A DNA stretch of 64,000 bases from contig JAXLRM010000004.1 in the NCBI GenBank assembly GCA_046331095.1, positions 1,274,156 through 1,338,155 of the forward strand, given 5' to 3'. The notes beneath the pieces were generated by a model. It was not told the origin of the DNA. It worked only from the letters and a program-made list of their open reading frames with translations, and searched no databases. The position numbers were made by a program, and so were the translations under genes. Source of the stretch: JAIBAC01 sp046331095. GTDB taxonomy: Bacteria; Actinomycetota; Acidimicrobiia; UBA2766. The first letter of the stretch is position 1; every line of letters begins with the position of its first letter. Shown here one piece after another: positions 18,506 to 26,517 of this stretch.

Positions 18506-18698
18506 GACGTGGGGACGTGAGGTGGGTTGTGGACCCGTTTTGCGTCCCCACGTCGGGCTGGTTCGGTGGTTGGGATGGACGTGGGGACGTGAGGTGGGTT
18601 GTGGACCCGTTTTGCGTCCCCACGTCGGGCCTGGTCGGGGCTTCGGTGCGACGTGGGGACGTGAGGTGGGTTGTGGACCCGTTTTGCGTCCCCACGTC
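18506..18698 (+). repeat. 49-bp palindromic repeats (family A), three copies
   Basis: Full copies lie at 18506-18554, 18578-18626 and 18650-18698, period 72. The first two copies plus their spacer (18506-18626) are nearly identical to 13885-14005, spacer included. They fill the 335-base gap between the divergent GlcD-like and GH3 genes; nothing else is seen there except the GH3 promoter. Confidence 0.93.
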
Positions 18699-18753
18699 GG
18701 GGCTGGTCGGGGCGGGGTCGGGGGGGTTCGGCTGCGAACGGTGGCCGGGCGGC

Positions 18754-18759
18754 TACGGT
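18754..18759 (+). promoter_or_regulatory. Leaderless-type -10 hexamer of the GH3 gene
   Basis: TACGGT ends 7 nt before the ATG at 18767 and decides the start: the open frame to the left is repeat sequence. Confidence 0.5.
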
Positions 18760-18766
18760 GCGGTCC

Positions 18767-20728
18767 ATGACCGAACCCGGGAGCGAGGCGCCCCAGGAGC
18801 GCGACGAGGCGGCAGAGGTCGACGCGATCCTCGCACGCCTGAGCGACGACGAGAAGATCGCGATGCTCTCGGGCGACGGGTGGTGGCCCTGGGAGGGCGC
18901 CAAGATGCTGCGCCGCTACAACGCCCGGCCGATCGTGGCGGGCGCACTGCCCCAGCACGACATCGACGGCATCCGCTTCACCGACGGCCCACGCGGGGTC
19001 GTGATGGGCAACGCCACCGCCTTCCCCGTCCCGATGGCGCGGGGCGCGACCTTCGATCCCGAGCTCGAGGCGCGCATCGGCGACGCGATCGGCGTCGAGG
19101 CGAGATCGCTGGGCGCGAACCTCTTCGCCGGCGTGTGCGTCAACCTCCTGCGCCATCCGGCGTGGGGCCGGGCGCAGGAGACCTACGGCGAGGACCCCCA
19201 CCTGCTCGGCGAGATGGGTGCCGCCCTCGTGGAGGGCACCCAGCGCCACGTGATGGCGTGCGTCAAGCACTTCGCCTGCAACTCCATGGAGAACGCGCGC
19301 TTCAAGGTCGACGTGCGCGTCGACCCCGACGACCTCGACGACGTCTACCTGCCCCACTTCCGCCGCTGCGTGGACGCCGGCGCCGCCGCGGTCATGAGCG
19401 CGTACAACAAGGTCAACGGCGAGTGGTGCGGCCACAACCACGCCCTCCTCACCGAGATCCTCCGGGATCGGTGGGGCTTCGACGGCTTCGTGATGTCGGA
19501 CTTCGTGTTCGGGGTCCGCGACGCGGCTGCTGCCCTCAACGCCGGCCTCGACCTTGAGATGCCGGTCCGCCGCGTGTTCCGGTCGCTGCCGGGCGCCGTG
19601 GCAGGCGGCAAGGTCGGGCGCTCCCGCATCGACGACGCGTGCAGGCGGCTGTTGCGCATGCAGGTCCGCTTCCGCGAGCGGGGCGAGCCTCAGCGCTACG
19701 GTCCCGGCGCCGTCGCATCCGGCGCGCACCGGGCGCTGGCACGGGAGGCCGCCGCTCGGTCGTTCGTGCTCTTGCGCAACGAGACGTCGACACTCCCGCT
19801 CGCCCGCGGGATCGACTCCGTGGCCGTCGTCGGACGCCTCGCCGCCGTCGCCAACACCGGCGACCACGGCTCGTCGTGGGTACGGGCGCCGCACGTGGTC
19901 ACGATCGCCACGGGTCTCGGCGCCGCCGCGTCCCGCCACGGTGTCACCCTCGTCGAGGCCTGCACCGACGACCCCGGGACCGCGGCGGATGCCGCCGCGT
20001 CGGCGCAGGCGGCGATCGTCGTCGTCGGCTGCACCCACCGCGACGAGGGCGAGTACGTCCTGCGCAGCGGCGGCGACCGCGAACACCTCACGCTCTCGCC
20101 CGGGCACGTGAGCCTCGTCGAGGCCGTCGCCGCCGTGAACCCCCGCACGGTGGTGGTCCTGATGGGCGGCAGCGCGTTCGTCACCGAGTCGTGGCGCTCC
20201 CAGACCGCCGCGGTGCTGATGGCGTGGTACCCGGGGATGGAGGGCGGCCACGCCGCCGCCGACGTGATCTTCGGGGACGCCGAACCGGGCGGACGTCTGC
20301 CGTGCACCTGGCCGCGCAGCACCGCGCAGCTCCCCGACTTCGACCGCCACGCCCGCACGGCGACCTACGGGCCCCTGCACGGCTACCGCCTCATGCACGC
20401 GACGGGGCGTGACCCGGCGTTCTGGTTCGGCTTCGGTCTCGGCTACACGACCTTCACGTACCGCGCCGCGATGGCCGGTTACGGCATCGTCTCGGTCGAG
20501 GTGACCAACACCGGCAACCGTGCCGGCACGGAGGTCGTGCAGTGCTACGCCGACCTCGCGCTGGGCACCTACCCGGCTGCGCTGCCGACGCTCGTCGCGT
20601 TCGAGCGGGTGCACCTCGACGCCGGCGAGTCGACGATCGTGAGCTTCGAGAGCGATCCGAGCTGGTCGCGTGCGTGGGTCGGCCCGAGCGCGGACCCGGC
20701 GTCCCTTCTCGAGGCCGAGGAGGCGTGA
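18767..20728 (+). CDS. Glycoside hydrolase family 3 (beta-glucosidase-like)
   Basis: This 653-residue protein has no signal peptide and is probably cytoplasmic. The GH3 barrel has GIRFTDGPRGV, CVKHFACNSMENARF, VMSAYNKVNGEWCGHN, and the nucleophile Asp in GFVMSDFVFGVRDAAAALNAG. The alpha/beta sandwich follows (LLRNETSTLPLA, GEYVLRSGGDREHLTLS, AVLMAWYPGMEGGHAAADVIFG, GRLPCTWP). A fibronectin-III-like C-terminal domain (VSVEVTNTGNRAGTEVVQCYA) closes it. It hydrolyses terminal beta-linked sugars; the substrate cannot be read. It is transcribed away from the FAD oxidase operon. Confidence 0.92.
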   Translation: MTEPGSEAPQERDEAAEVDAILARLSDDEKIAMLSGDGWWPWEGAKMLRRYNARPIVAGALPQHDIDGIRFTDGPRGVVMGNATAFPVPMARGATFDPELEARIGDAIGVEARSLGANLFAGVCVNLLRHPAWGRAQETYGEDPHLLGEMGAALVEGTQRHVMACVKHFACNSMENARFKVDVRVDPDDLDDVYLPHFRRCVDAGAAAVMSAYNKVNGEWCGHNHALLTEILRDRWGFDGFVMSDFVFGVRDAAAALNAGLDLEMPVRRVFRSLPGAVAGGKVGRSRIDDACRRLLRMQVRFRERGEPQRYGPGAVASGAHRALAREAAARSFVLLRNETSTLPLARGIDSVAVVGRLAAVANTGDHGSSWVRAPHVVTIATGLGAAASRHGVTLVEACTDDPGTAADAAASAQAAIVVVGCTHRDEGEYVLRSGGDREHLTLSPGHVSLVEAVAAVNPRTVVVLMGGSAFVTESWRSQTAAVLMAWYPGMEGGHAAADVIFGDAEPGGRLPCTWPRSTAQLPDFDRHARTATYGPLHGYRLMHATGRDPAFWFGFGLGYTTFTYRAAMAGYGIVSVEVTNTGNRAGTEVVQCYADLALGTYPAALPTLVAFERVHLDAGESTIVSFESDPSWSRAWVGPSADPASLLEAEEA

Positions 20729-20745
20729 GCGGCGCCCACTGTGGT

Positions 20746-20764
20746 ATCTGACGGGTCGTCAGAT
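20746..20764 (+). promoter_or_regulatory. 19-bp operator ATCTGACGGGTCGTCAGAT before the CoA-transferase
   Basis: Perfect 8-base arms (ATCTGACG and CGTCAGAT) flank a 3-base centre. The site lies 30 bases upstream of the start, next to a -10-like TAGCAT (20768-20773). The same 19 bases occur once more, on the minus strand at 40499-40517, upstream of the acyl-CoA operon. The size fits a TetR-type repressor site; no such repressor gene is in the window. Confidence 0.75.
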
Positions 20765-20794
20765 CTAGCATCGGCCGCTCCGAGTGGAGGTGCC

Positions 20795-22045
20795 ATGGCG
20801 GATTCGGGTTCGGAGTCGGCGCAGTCGCCCCTCGGCGGGGTCCGCATCATCGAGTCGTCGCTGCTCGGGCCGGCGGCGATCACCACGCACCTCGTCGACC
20901 TCGGCGCCGAGGTCATCAAGGTCGAGTCGCCCGCGGGCGACTACGTGCGCGAGATGACGTGGCCGATCGTCGAGGGCGTCTCGCTCATGCACCTGCACCT
21001 GAACCGGGGCAAGAGGTCGATCACCCTCGACCTCAAGAGCCCCGAGGGAAAGGCCATCTACAAGGATCTCGTCGCGTCCGCCGACGCGGTCGTCGAGGCG
21101 ATGCGTCCCGGAGCGCTGGCGCGCCTCGGCCTCGGGTTCGAGGACCTCAGGAAGGTCAACCCCCGCGTCGTGTTCTGCTCGATCTCGGGCTACGGCGCGA
21201 CCGGCCCGTACAAGGACATGCCCAGCCACGGGATCGCGTACGACGTGTGGGCGGGCCTCGTGAACCCCGCCTACGACGAGGACGGGTACTGCTACATCCC
21301 CGAGCACCCGTCGATGGGCATCCACGCCGGACCGCTGATGGGCGCGCTCGGGATCCTCGCCGGCATCGTGCGCGCCCGCGCGACGGGGGAGGGCTGCGAG
21401 ATGGAGCTCGCGCAGTCCGACGCCGCCGCCTACATGGACTGGTACCGCTCCGAGTCGTGGGTCGCGTACGAGCGGCCCGAGGACGTCGTGACCGGCAACA
21501 AGGCCGACGGTTACGTGCGCCGCGCCCCCGGAACCGCCGGGATGAAAGAAGGCGTGCGTTACAACATGTACGACTCCGCCGACGGCCACGTCCTGTTCAT
21601 GGCGTCGGAGCAGGCGTTCTGGAAGAACTTCTGCGAGGCGCTCGGGCGCATGGACCTCTTCGAGCGCTGGCCCGGCTCCAAGTTCGCCGACCACGCCCGC
21701 GGCAACCGCGAGCTGCAGAAGGAGCTGCGCGAGATCTTCCGCACCAGGACCACGGCGGAGTGGGTCGCGTGGTCCGACGAGGTCAACACACCGATCGCGC
21801 CGGTGAACACGCCCAAGACCATCGTCGACGACCCCCAGTTCAAGGCGCGCTTCGAGTGGCTCGACCACGAGACCCACGGCGCCGACATGCTCCAGCTCCC
21901 GATCCACTTCGGCGGCGACGTCGGCCTCGTCGACCCGCCCGAGGCGCCCACGGTGGGCGAGCACACCGACGCCGTCCTGCGCGACGTCCTCGGCTACGAC
22001 GACTCGCGTGTCGCGGCGGCGCACGAGTCCGGCGCCCTCGGCTGA
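20795..22045 (+). CDS. Class III CoA-transferase (CaiB/BaiF)
   Basis: This 416-residue protein starts at MADSGSESAQ, behind a strong GGAGG; a GTG 54 bases earlier would lie inside the operator and is rejected. CaiB features: LGGVRIIESSLLGPAAITTHLVDLGAEVIKVESP, RGKRSITLDLKSPEGKA, then ADAVVEAMRPGALARLGLGFEDL with the conserved region before CSISGYGATGPY. The catalytic aspartate region is near AQSDAAAYMDW. It moves CoA between carboxylic acids, probably activating a substrate for the beta-oxidation-like route. The shared 19-bp operator links it to the operon at 35286-40445. Confidence 0.9.
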   Translation: MADSGSESAQSPLGGVRIIESSLLGPAAITTHLVDLGAEVIKVESPAGDYVREMTWPIVEGVSLMHLHLNRGKRSITLDLKSPEGKAIYKDLVASADAVVEAMRPGALARLGLGFEDLRKVNPRVVFCSISGYGATGPYKDMPSHGIAYDVWAGLVNPAYDEDGYCYIPEHPSMGIHAGPLMGALGILAGIVRARATGEGCEMELAQSDAAAYMDWYRSESWVAYERPEDVVTGNKADGYVRRAPGTAGMKEGVRYNMYDSADGHVLFMASEQAFWKNFCEALGRMDLFERWPGSKFADHARGNRELQKELREIFRTRTTAEWVAWSDEVNTPIAPVNTPKTIVDDPQFKARFEWLDHETHGADMLQLPIHFGGDVGLVDPPEAPTVGEHTDAVLRDVLGYDDSRVAAAHESGALG

Positions 22046-22064
22046 GCGCCGGGGCGTGCCGGGC

Positions 22065-22070
22065 TACGGT
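22065..22070 (+). promoter_or_regulatory. Leaderless-type -10 hexamer of the pirin gene
   Basis: TACGGT ends 7 nt before the ATG at 22078, in the 32-base gap after the CoA-transferase. It suggests that pirin has its own promoter. Confidence 0.45.
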
Positions 22071-22077
22071 CGGACCG

Positions 22078-23055
22078 ATGAGCAACCTCGATCGGGTCTC
22101 GGAGCCGACACGGTGCGGCGGGACGGCCGGGATCGCCACGGCGCCGGTGCGCGAGGTCTTCGACGGCCGCGAGGTCGCCCTCGGCGAATCCACGATGGTG
22201 CGCAGGCTGCTGCCCAACCGGGGCAGGCGGCTGGTGGGTCCGTGGTGCTTCGTCGACCACTACGGCCCCGACGACATCGCCGGCGGACCTGGCATGCAGG
22301 TCCCGCCTCATCCCCACATCGGCCTGCAGACGGTGAGCTGGCTCCTCGACGGCGTCGTGCACCACCGCGACAGCCTCGGCAGCGACGCCCTGATCCGTCC
22401 CGGTGAGCTCGGGTTGATGACGGCGGGCCGTGGCATCAGCCACGCCGAGCAGTCACCGCAGCCGCACCCGGATCTGCTGCACGGGGTCCAGTTCTGGGTC
22501 GCGCTCCCATCGGGGTCACGAGACGTCGAACCCGCCTGGGACCACCACGCCGACCTGCCGATCGTGGCCGAAGGCGGCGCGGTGGCGACCGTGATCCTCG
22601 GTTCGCACGCGGGGGCGACCTCTCCCGGCCGGGCGTACTCGCCGATCGTGGGCGTCGACGTCGCCCTCGACGGCAGCGGCGACACGCTCGTGCCGCTCGA
22701 GGCCGAGTTCGAACATGCGGTGCTCGTGATGTCGGGGGCGGCCGTGGTCGACGGGGCCGGCCTGGACACGGGCTCGATGCTCTACCTGGGCTGCGCCCGC
22801 CACGACCTGCGCCTCGGCGCCGCCGGGCCCGCCCGCGTGCTCCTGCTCGGCGGCGCCCCGTTCGAGGAGGAGATCGTGATGTGGTGGAACTTCGTCGCGC
22901 GCAGCGGCGACGAGATCGCGGACGCACGTGAGCAGTGGGTCGCGGGCACGACCTTCGGCCGTGTCGCCGGCTACGGGGACCGGCGCCTGGGCGCGCCCTC
23001 ACTGACCGCGGGGCGCCTGAAGCCCGGTGGTGCCGTGCGCCGGCCCCCGCCCTGA
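22078..23055 (+). CDS. Pirin family protein
   Basis: This 325-residue double-cupin protein has the N-terminal cupin metal ligands in PPHPHIGLQTVSWLLDG with a further histidine in VVHHRDSLGS, and a glutamate after ISHAEQSP. It ends with a typical pirin C-terminal cupin (GAPFEEEIVMWWNFVARSGDEI). Bacterial pirins may act as quercetinases or as regulators of pyruvate metabolism; which applies here is unknown. It follows the CoA-transferase by 32 bases. Confidence 0.88.
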   Translation: MSNLDRVSEPTRCGGTAGIATAPVREVFDGREVALGESTMVRRLLPNRGRRLVGPWCFVDHYGPDDIAGGPGMQVPPHPHIGLQTVSWLLDGVVHHRDSLGSDALIRPGELGLMTAGRGISHAEQSPQPHPDLLHGVQFWVALPSGSRDVEPAWDHHADLPIVAEGGAVATVILGSHAGATSPGRAYSPIVGVDVALDGSGDTLVPLEAEFEHAVLVMSGAAVVDGAGLDTGSMLYLGCARHDLRLGAAGPARVLLLGGAPFEEEIVMWWNFVARSGDEIADAREQWVAGTTFGRVAGYGDRRLGAPSLTAGRLKPGGAVRRPPP

Positions 23056-23099
23056 CCCTCTGGCCGGGCCGGCCGGTCACCTGATCGGCACCGACCGCG

Positions 23100-23591
23100 T
23101 CACGGGCGGCGGCCGATGAACGCCAGCAGCTTGGTTTGGGGGTCTGCATCGTCGGGGACCTCGACGCGGGGCCCGTAGTGGCCGCTCGCGCGGAGTGCCT
23201 CCTCCATCGGCAACATCGCGTCGTACATTGCCGCACACCGTTCGGGGTCGAGCGTCTCGTCCTGGCCGGTCGCGCGGGCGAGGTCCCACCGGTGGAGGAA
23301 GATGTCGGCGGTGTAGATCCGGTCGGTCACGTCGGCCAGGGTCGAGCGGCCCATCGGGCCGAACTCGTGCTCACCGCCGGACACCACGGGGTCGTCGAGG
23401 AGGGCCTGGACGGCGTCGGTGCGGACCCGCCACGCCCCGACCGGGTCGACGTCGACCGACGGGCCGGCAGGGAGGTCGATGCCTGCAGTCGTCCCGAGGA
23501 AGGCCGGGAACCACTCGAGGAGGTGGCGGACGACGTCGCGGGCCACCCACCCCTCCGGTGGCGCCGGCGCCTCCCACAGGTCGGGCGACAC
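23100..23591 (-). CDS. TIGR03086/mycothiol maleylpyruvate isomerase-like (DinB fold), N-terminus frameshifted
   Basis: This 163-residue frame from GTG resembles TIGR03086 proteins: LWEAPAPPEGWVARDVVRHLLEWFP, YTADIFLHRWDLARATGQDETLD, KLLAFIGRRP. Family members start MTPAE.H..VAAEFT. Here MTPAEAHRHVA is read from an ATG at 23652 in another frame, while AEFTGTVKGV is in the frame of the main body. The two join if one C is removed from GCCCGCC. So the gene is either recently frameshifted or the sequence has an indel. The fold binds a metal with three histidines and usually uses mycothiol. Confidence 0.7.
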   Translation of the reverse strand: MSPDLWEAPAPPEGWVARDVVRHLLEWFPAFLGTTAGIDLPAGPSVDVDPVGAWRVRTDAVQALLDDPVVSGGEHEFGPMGRSTLADVTDRIYTADIFLHRWDLARATGQDETLDPERCAAMYDAMLPMEEALRASGHYGPRVEVPDDADPQTKLLAFIGRRP

Positions 23592-23676
23592 GCCCTTGAC
23601 AGTGCCGGTGAACTCGGCGGGCGACGTGGCGGTGCGCCTCGGCGGGGGTCATCGATCGGCGAGGACGGTCTTCTCC

Positions 23677-23961
23677 ATGCGTTCGCATCTGGTCTCCATG
23701 CCGGCGGCGAGCACAGTGCAGCGTCTCGCTCTGTTCGGTTCGGTGTTGGGGGGTCGATTCGCAGGTGGAAGCGACCTGGACTTGCTGGTCGAGTTCGAAC
23801 CGGGTCGCACTCCGGGACTGCTGACGATCGCGGCGATGGAGATGCAACTGGAGGCGCTCGTGGGTCGCCGGGTCGACCTGCGCACCTACGCCGAGCTGAG
23901 CCGGTACTGGTACTTCCGGGACCAGGTCGTCGCAGGAGCGAGGCCCATCTATGCAGCCTGA
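23677..23961 (+). CDS. MNT-type minimal nucleotidyltransferase (antitoxin of HEPN-MNT type)
   Basis: This 94-residue protein shows the core LALFGSVLGGRFAGGSDLDLLVEFE, the GSx(10)DxD nucleotidyltransferase motif. The second acidic residue is in RRVDLRTYAEL. Start is MRSHLVSMPAAS; a second ATG at 23698 is possible. The TGA overlaps the ATG of a HEPN fragment (23951), as in intact MNT-HEPN pairs, where MNT adenylylates and silences the HEPN RNase. Here the toxin is cut off after about 15 residues. Confidence 0.85.
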   Translation: MRSHLVSMPAASTVQRLALFGSVLGGRFAGGSDLDLLVEFEPGRTPGLLTIAAMEMQLEALVGRRVDLRTYAELSRYWYFRDQVVAGARPIYAA

Positions 23962-23995
23962 GGACCGGGTCCGCATCAGGCATCTGGTGGATGCC
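23951..23995 (+). pseudogene. HEPN (DUF86) toxin gene, only the first ~15 codons left
   Basis: MQPEDRVRIRHLVDA starts inside the MNT gene and matches the usual DUF86 HEPN opening. The RNase motif Rx4-6H and the rest of the roughly 115-residue protein are gone. From 23996 the sequence belongs to an insertion element remnant on the opposite strand. Confidence 0.7.
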
Positions 23996-24080
23996 TGTTC
24001 CCGCAACTCGCTCGGATACTTCCTCGGTGCTGGCATCGCTCCATCCTTCCGTGGGATCGACGCCTCCACCAACCCCCGGG
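23992..24080 (-). mobile_element. IS3-type element remnant (start of orfA)
   Basis: The minus strand reads MPAPRKYPSELREQA from an ATG at 24036, the typical opening of IS3-family OrfA proteins. A GGAAGGATGGAG ribosome-binding site precedes it. The frame then runs into HEPN sequence, so everything after codon 15 is lost. The right limit near 24080 is approximate. The fragment explains the loss of the HEPN gene. Confidence 0.6.
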
Positions 24081-24084
24081 CGGC

Positions 24085-24425
24085 TCAGTCCTGCACACCG
24101 CGTTCGGCGATCACCCGTTCGATGCGGCGGTCGGGGACGAGCCATATTACGGCCACCGCCACGAAGCAGCCCATCGCCACCCACAGGGGCGCCGCCGTGT
24201 CGGTCCCGATGAACCAGGCAGCGGCGATCCCGACGAGATAGAGCACCAGCGAAGCGATGCCCTTCGAGTCCCTGCCCACCGCTTGCCGCAGCGGCGAGTC
24301 CTCGCCCTGGGATGCGATGATCGCACTCTGCAGCACCTTGTAGGCGAAGGCAGCACCGAGCAGGTCGACGCCGTAGACGATCACCGGCACCCTGGCGAAG
24401 CGGGAACCGTCCATCCACGCGGTGG
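24085..24425 (-). pseudogene. C-terminal half of a TMEM175/DUF1211-like potassium channel
   Basis: The frame shows TAWMDGSRFARVPVIVYGVDLLGAAFAYKVLQ, a loop with GRDSKG, then two further membrane segments (LVLYLVGIAAAWFIG; LWVAMGCFVAVAVIWLVPDRRIE). This matches the last three helices of bacterial DUF1211/TMEM175 proteins and their VPDRRIE ending. The first half, with the pore helix, is missing upstream of about 24425. An ATG at 24414 could still start a 109-residue product. Its location beside the IS remnant suggests a deletion. Confidence 0.6.
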
Positions 24426-24560
24426 TGACAGCCCTACGCGTCGGAGGCGCCGACGCCGTCGCGGTCGGGCGCTGGGAGCACCTTGTGGCCGTGACTCGTC
24501 GGGGCCGCTCCCGACTGAGGATCGCGGCGGCGGTCGGAACGCTACCTCCGTGCCGGGCGC

Positions 24561-25565
24561 TCAGCCGCCCGGTCTCTTCGGGGTCGCACGACCCCACTTG
24601 AAGTCCCGGATGAAGGCGCGCCGGCCGAACTCGACCGAGCCGATCTCCTCGACGGCGAAGCGCGCCCGCTCCAGGGCGGCGATCGTGTCGGGGTTGGCGC
24701 GGCACCCCCCCGACAGCCATCGCCATCCCGGGTTGAGGCTGTCCTGGAGCGTCCCCCACTTCGGCCGCTTCGAGCGCACGTGTTCGGCGAAGACGAGCGT
24801 GCCGCCGGGGCGCAGCACCCGCCGGATCTCGCCGAGAGTGGCGTCGACGTCGTTCATGGAGCACAGCGCCAGCGTCGAGACGACCGCGGAGTACTCGCTG
24901 TCGCCGTGAGGGAGGCGTTCCGCGGAGCCCATGTAGAGCTCCGCGTGCGCCGGCATGCGGGGGCGGAGCCTCGCGGCCATGTGGGGGTCGACCTCCACGA
25001 GGTCGATGTGGGTCACCGAGTCGGGGTAGTGCGCGAGGTTCGCCCCGGTGCCGGCACCGATCTCGAGCACCGGCCCCTGCAGGGGGGACAGCAGTTGGGT
25101 GCGGACACCGCTCATGAGGGCATCTTCGAGCTTGGCCGTGAAGCGGTCGTACGCCGCGGCGTTGAACCTGGCTCGTATGCGTCCCGCCTGCTGGTCGCCG
25201 TGGCGGCGTGTCGAAGCGGCCGCGGCGTCGAGGGGGAATCCCTCGCTGCGCCACCTGTCCGTGCCCCCGGCGAGTTGGCCGGCGTCGAATCCCCTGGCGC
25301 GGAGCATGTGCACGGCGGGGATCGACCTGTGCGCGGTCTTGCAGATGGCGACGACCGGGCGGCGCGGGTCGAGGTCGAGTCGGTCCAGGTTCCAGCGCAG
25401 TGCCTGGATCGGGCTCGACACCGATCCTCCGATGTGGCCCCGGCGGTGCTCGAGCTTCGTTCTCACGTCGACGAGTTGGGGGCTCTCGGCGTTGTCGAGG
25501 GCCCGGTGGAGCTCTGCCGGGGTGATCTCGGGAATGCCGTCGGTTTCCGTGAACGTCGGGCTCAT
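24561..25565 (-). CDS. Rhodanese-like domain fused to a class I SAM methyltransferase
   Basis: This 334-residue protein starts at MSPTFTETDG, behind GGAGAAGGG; a longer start at 25631 lacks a site. Residues about 8-115 are a rhodanese: TPAELHRALDNAESPQLVDVRTKLEHRRGHIGG, with the active-site loop AICKTAHRS carrying the cysteine. Residues about 125-334 are a methyltransferase: GPVLEIGAGTGANLAHYP, DLVEVDPHMAARL, AERLPHGDSEYSAVVSTLALCSM, EIRRVLRPGGTLVFAEHV. The methyltransferase part resembles phosphatidylethanolamine/thiol methyltransferases of the UbiE group. The fusion could pass sulfur from the rhodanese to a methyl acceptor; that is inference. Confidence 0.85.
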   Translation of the reverse strand: MSPTFTETDGIPEITPAELHRALDNAESPQLVDVRTKLEHRRGHIGGSVSSPIQALRWNLDRLDLDPRRPVVAICKTAHRSIPAVHMLRARGFDAGQLAGGTDRWRSEGFPLDAAAASTRRHGDQQAGRIRARFNAAAYDRFTAKLEDALMSGVRTQLLSPLQGPVLEIGAGTGANLAHYPDSVTHIDLVEVDPHMAARLRPRMPAHAELYMGSAERLPHGDSEYSAVVSTLALCSMNDVDATLGEIRRVLRPGGTLVFAEHVRSKRPKWGTLQDSLNPGWRWLSGGCRANPDTIAALERARFAVEEIGSVEFGRRAFIRDFKWGRATPKRPGG

Positions 25566-25668
25566 GGCTTGCGGCCCTTCTCCGGCAGCCGTCGCGGCGA
25601 CGCCTCTTCTCTGGAGGCCTCGCTCATCCATGACGCTACCCGGTCTCGGTCGGACACCACCTCGGGTC

Positions 25669-26433
25669 TCAGGTGTCCTGTTCGGTGGGGCGGATGAGGA
25701 TCTCGTTGACGGCGACGTTGCGTGGGCGGGTGACGACGTAGGCGATCGCGTCCGCTATGTCCTCGGCGCCGAGGCGTTCGACACCCGCGAAGCGCTGGAA
25801 TGACGCGGCACGCACCTCGGGGCGGACGTGGGTGCCCAACTCGGTGAGGGTGGCACCGGGTTCGACGAGGGACACGCGGACGTGGCGCTTGGCCACCTCT
25901 TGGCGCAGCGATTCGCTGACCGCGCCGACACCGTGCTTGGTGAGGTTGTAGACGCCGGATCCGGAGCGGGCGACCCGTCCCGCGACGGAGCTGACGTTGA
26001 CGACGTCGGCGACGTGCCGGGGTCCGGTCTCGGCTGCGGCGACGAGGTGCGCCAGCGCGGCGTGGGTGCACGCGAGGAGGCCGCGGACGTTGAGGTCGAT
26101 CATCCGGTCCCACTCGTCGAACGGCGCGTCGACGATCGGCCCGAGCAGCATGACGCCGGCGTTGTTGACGAGCGTGTCGAGGCGGCCGAACCGGTCGACC
26201 GTGGTCGCGACGAGCGCTTCGGCCTGGGCGCGGTCGGTGATGTCGCATTCGACGGCGAACGCCGCGCCGCCGCCGGCCTCGATCTCGCGGACGAGGTCGT
26301 CGAGGCGGTCCTTGCGCCGGGCAGCAGCCACGACCGTGGCGCCGTTGCGGGCGAGTGCCCCGGCGGTGGCGTGGCCGATGCCGCTGCTGGCGCCGGTGAC
26401 GATGGCGACGGTCCCGTCGAGCCGGTCGGTCAT
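25669..26433 (-). CDS. Short-chain dehydrogenase/reductase
   Basis: This 254-residue classical SDR has the cofactor motif VTGASSGIGHATAGAL, NNAGVMLLGP, and the catalytic serine in VVNVSSVAGRVAR followed by YNLTKHG (YxxxK). It starts at MTDRLDGTV behind GGAGAAG. Arginines after the first strand (AARRKDRL) suggest NADP. The substrate is unknown. It is 103 bases upstream of the rhodanese-methyltransferase gene in the same direction and divergent from SUI1. Confidence 0.9.
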   Translation of the reverse strand: MTDRLDGTVAIVTGASSGIGHATAGALARNGATVVAAARRKDRLDDLVREIEAGGGAAFAVECDITDRAQAEALVATTVDRFGRLDTLVNNAGVMLLGPIVDAPFDEWDRMIDLNVRGLLACTHAALAHLVAAAETGPRHVADVVNVSSVAGRVARSGSGVYNLTKHGVGAVSESLRQEVAKRHVRVSLVEPGATLTELGTHVRPEVRAASFQRFAGVERLGAEDIADAIAYVVTRPRNVAVNEILIRPTEQDT

Positions 26434-26504
26434 GTCTTCTCCTTCGCGTCGGTGGGCCTCGGTGTGTGCGGCGGGACCCGGCCTCCTTCTACACCCGGTG
26501 GCGG

Positions 26505-26510
26505 TACGAT
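26505..26510 (+). promoter_or_regulatory. Leaderless-type -10 hexamer of the SUI1 gene
   Basis: TACGAT ends 7 nt before the GTG at 26518. Confidence 0.5.
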
Positions 26511-26517
26511 CGGTCCC

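Noticed and set aside
13885..18698. 49-bp repeats as a CRISPR array
   Set aside because: Spacers between copies are the same sequence rather than unique, the repeat is far longer than a CRISPR repeat, and no cas gene is present.
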